Assembly: GCA_019456195.1 (NCBI GenBank)
Contig: VRUK01000028.1
Location: 14,717-55,075 of the forward strand
Direction of reading: 5' to 3'
DNA length: 40,359 nt
Source: Planctomycetota bacterium
Lineage (GTDB): Bacteria; Planctomycetota; Phycisphaerae; Sedimentisphaerales; Anaerobacaceae
Positions 39,477 through 40,359 of this stretch are shown here, piece by piece (position 1 is the stretch's first letter; each line of letters opens with the position of its first letter). The position numbers and the translations under genes were made by a program. A model generated the notes under the pieces. The model was not told the DNA's origin and ran no database searches. It saw only the letters and a list, made by a program, of their open reading frames with translations.

Positions 39477-40359
39477 TTAATATTCTTCTGCATCCAAATC
39501 TGATGAATGCTCAAAACAGTAATCCTTAATTGCGGTAATAAACGTTTCTCCGTATTTTTTGTATTTCTTTTCACCCACTCCTTTGACATTGAGAAAAGTA
39601 TCAAGAGCCACTGGTCTTTTCCTGGCCATATCTCTAAGTGCGCCGTCACCAAAAACTATATACGCGGGGATTTTCTTTTTGCCGGCAATCTTTGATCGTA
39701 ATTTTCTTAAGGCCTCGAAGAGTCCCTTATCTACACCTTCCCATGAATCTGTAGCGACCTTCGAGACTTTGGGCTTTTTAAGGGCCGGTTTAAGCAGCCG
39801 TGGAGTTTGACGCCCTCTTAAAACATCGCGGCCTTTTTCCGTAACTCTCAGAACATTATATTCTCCGTACTTTTCAATATAGTCCTGGCCGGTAAGCTGT
39901 TCAATCCAGTCACGCACAGTGTGTTTTGAATAATCGTCAAGCAGGCCATAAGTACTCAGCATATCATGATTGTTTTCTATGATCCGTTTGTCCTTCGAGC
40001 CAATCAATACTAAAGCAACATAGCCGCCGCCAAATCTCTGGTCAAGGCGAAGAATGCAGGAAAGGATTTTCTGCCCAATTACCAGAGCATCATCTATATA
40101 CTCGAATTCACCAAGACACATATCACATGCATTACAGCCATCGCTATCAAGGTCCTGGCCAAAATATCTAAGGATAGCTTTGTGCCTGCATACACCCCCC
40201 GTGCAGTAGCTATACATATTGCTAAGCTTGAGCATAGCGATTTTATAAGCTTCCTCGGGCATATCACTCATCAAGCTTTTCCATGTGCCATAGTCACCGC
40301 CTGAATAGAACAAACAACAGTCCGCCTCCAGACCATCACGCCCGGCTCGTCCGCTCTCA
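39477..40359 (-). CDS. recQ: ATP-dependent DNA helicase RecQ, C-terminal part (5' end off the contig)
   Basis: The minus-strand frame is open from the right edge and gives 293 residues. It begins with ESGRAGRDG, helicase motif VI including the arginine finger. The zinc site follows (YCTGGVCRHK, then CNACDMC). An RQC winged-helix region is next (SKHTVRDWIEQLTGQDYIEK). The HRDC domain closes the protein (KGLFEALRKLRSKIAGKKK, then IPAYIVFGDGALRDM and FLNVKGVGEKKYKKYGE). RecQ unwinds DNA 3' to 5' in recombination and repair. The upstream two-thirds, with motifs I to V, is outside the window. The domains present look intact, so the gene is probably functional. It is unrelated to the cytochrome genes. 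Confidence 0.95.
   Translation of the reverse strand, partial: ESGRAGRDGLEADCCLFYSGGDYGTWKSLMSDMPEEAYKIAMLKLSNMYSYCTGGVCRHKAILRYFGQDLDSDGCNACDMCLGEFEYIDDALVIGQKILSCILRLDQRFGGGYVALVLIGSKDKRIIENNHDMLSTYGLLDDYSKHTVRDWIEQLTGQDYIEKYGEYNVLRVTEKGRDVLRGRQTPRLLKPALKKPKVSKVATDSWEGVDKGLFEALRKLRSKIAGKKKIPAYIVFGDGALRDMARKRPVALDTFLNVKGVGEKKYKKYGETFITAIKDYCFEHSSDLDAEEY

Noticed and set aside
1..40359. tRNA, rRNA, CRISPR arrays or complete insertion sequences
   Set aside because: None could be recognised by eye on either strand; no CCA-ended cloverleaf, transposase or terminal inverted repeats were found.

Overview
The window looks like a metagenome-assembled contig from an uncultivated planctomycete, most likely Phycisphaerae. 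The support is a secreted beta-helix protein of the planctomycetal 'IYVDSRADGSNNGSSW' type, a dockerin-like 'GDVDIDDLAFFSTKWL' element fused to NHL repeats, a Rieske/cytochrome b locus with its own flavoprotein, system II (ResB/CcsA) cytochrome c maturation, and many multiheme cytochromes. This assignment is inference. The first 11 bases match the end of an Illumina adapter, so the left edge is partly artefact. Both ends cut through genes (a MoaB/MogA-type gene and recQ).

Layout. (1) 1-4656, plus strand: the tail of a molybdopterin-biosynthesis gene, then a two-subunit Tat-exported molybdenum hydroxylase with its XdhC and MocA-like maturation proteins. (2) 4657-12209: an accessory stretch with a frameshifted integrase relic, a PAS histidine kinase/LuxR-type regulator pair, about 1 kb of decayed sequence, a secreted beta-helix protein and a small coiled-coil membrane protein. 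(3) 12210-20273, plus strand: a compact operon of GltD-like FAD/Fe-S oxidoreductase, Rieske protein, fused cytochrome b, a 1008-residue cytochrome c with 18 canonical and 3 expanded haem motifs, and a thioredoxin-fold/TPR protein without CXXC. (4) 20369-29446, minus strand: four multiheme cytochromes (about 7, 12, 5 and 4 haems), two NHL-repeat lipoproteins and a beta-barrel outer-membrane protein. (5) 30437-37477, plus strand: an NHL/dockerin protein, an 11-haem cytochrome, ResB, CcsA, a small membrane protein and a BchE-like B12/radical SAM enzyme. (6) 37890 to the end: a secreted protein of unknown function and the 3' part of recQ on the minus strand.

How it may work together. Regions 3-5 encode 54 canonical CXXCH motifs plus 6 CX3CH/CX4CH motifs. 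The bc-type complex could move electrons from quinol (or NAD(P)H through the flavoprotein) to a giant cytochrome. The minus-strand cluster has the parts expected of an outer-membrane electron conduit: a lipoprotein cytochrome, a barrel, further cytochromes and surface NHL propellers. The ResB/CcsA pair would attach the haems. My main proposal is therefore an extracellular electron transfer locus in a planctomycete. That is inferred from gene content and order only.
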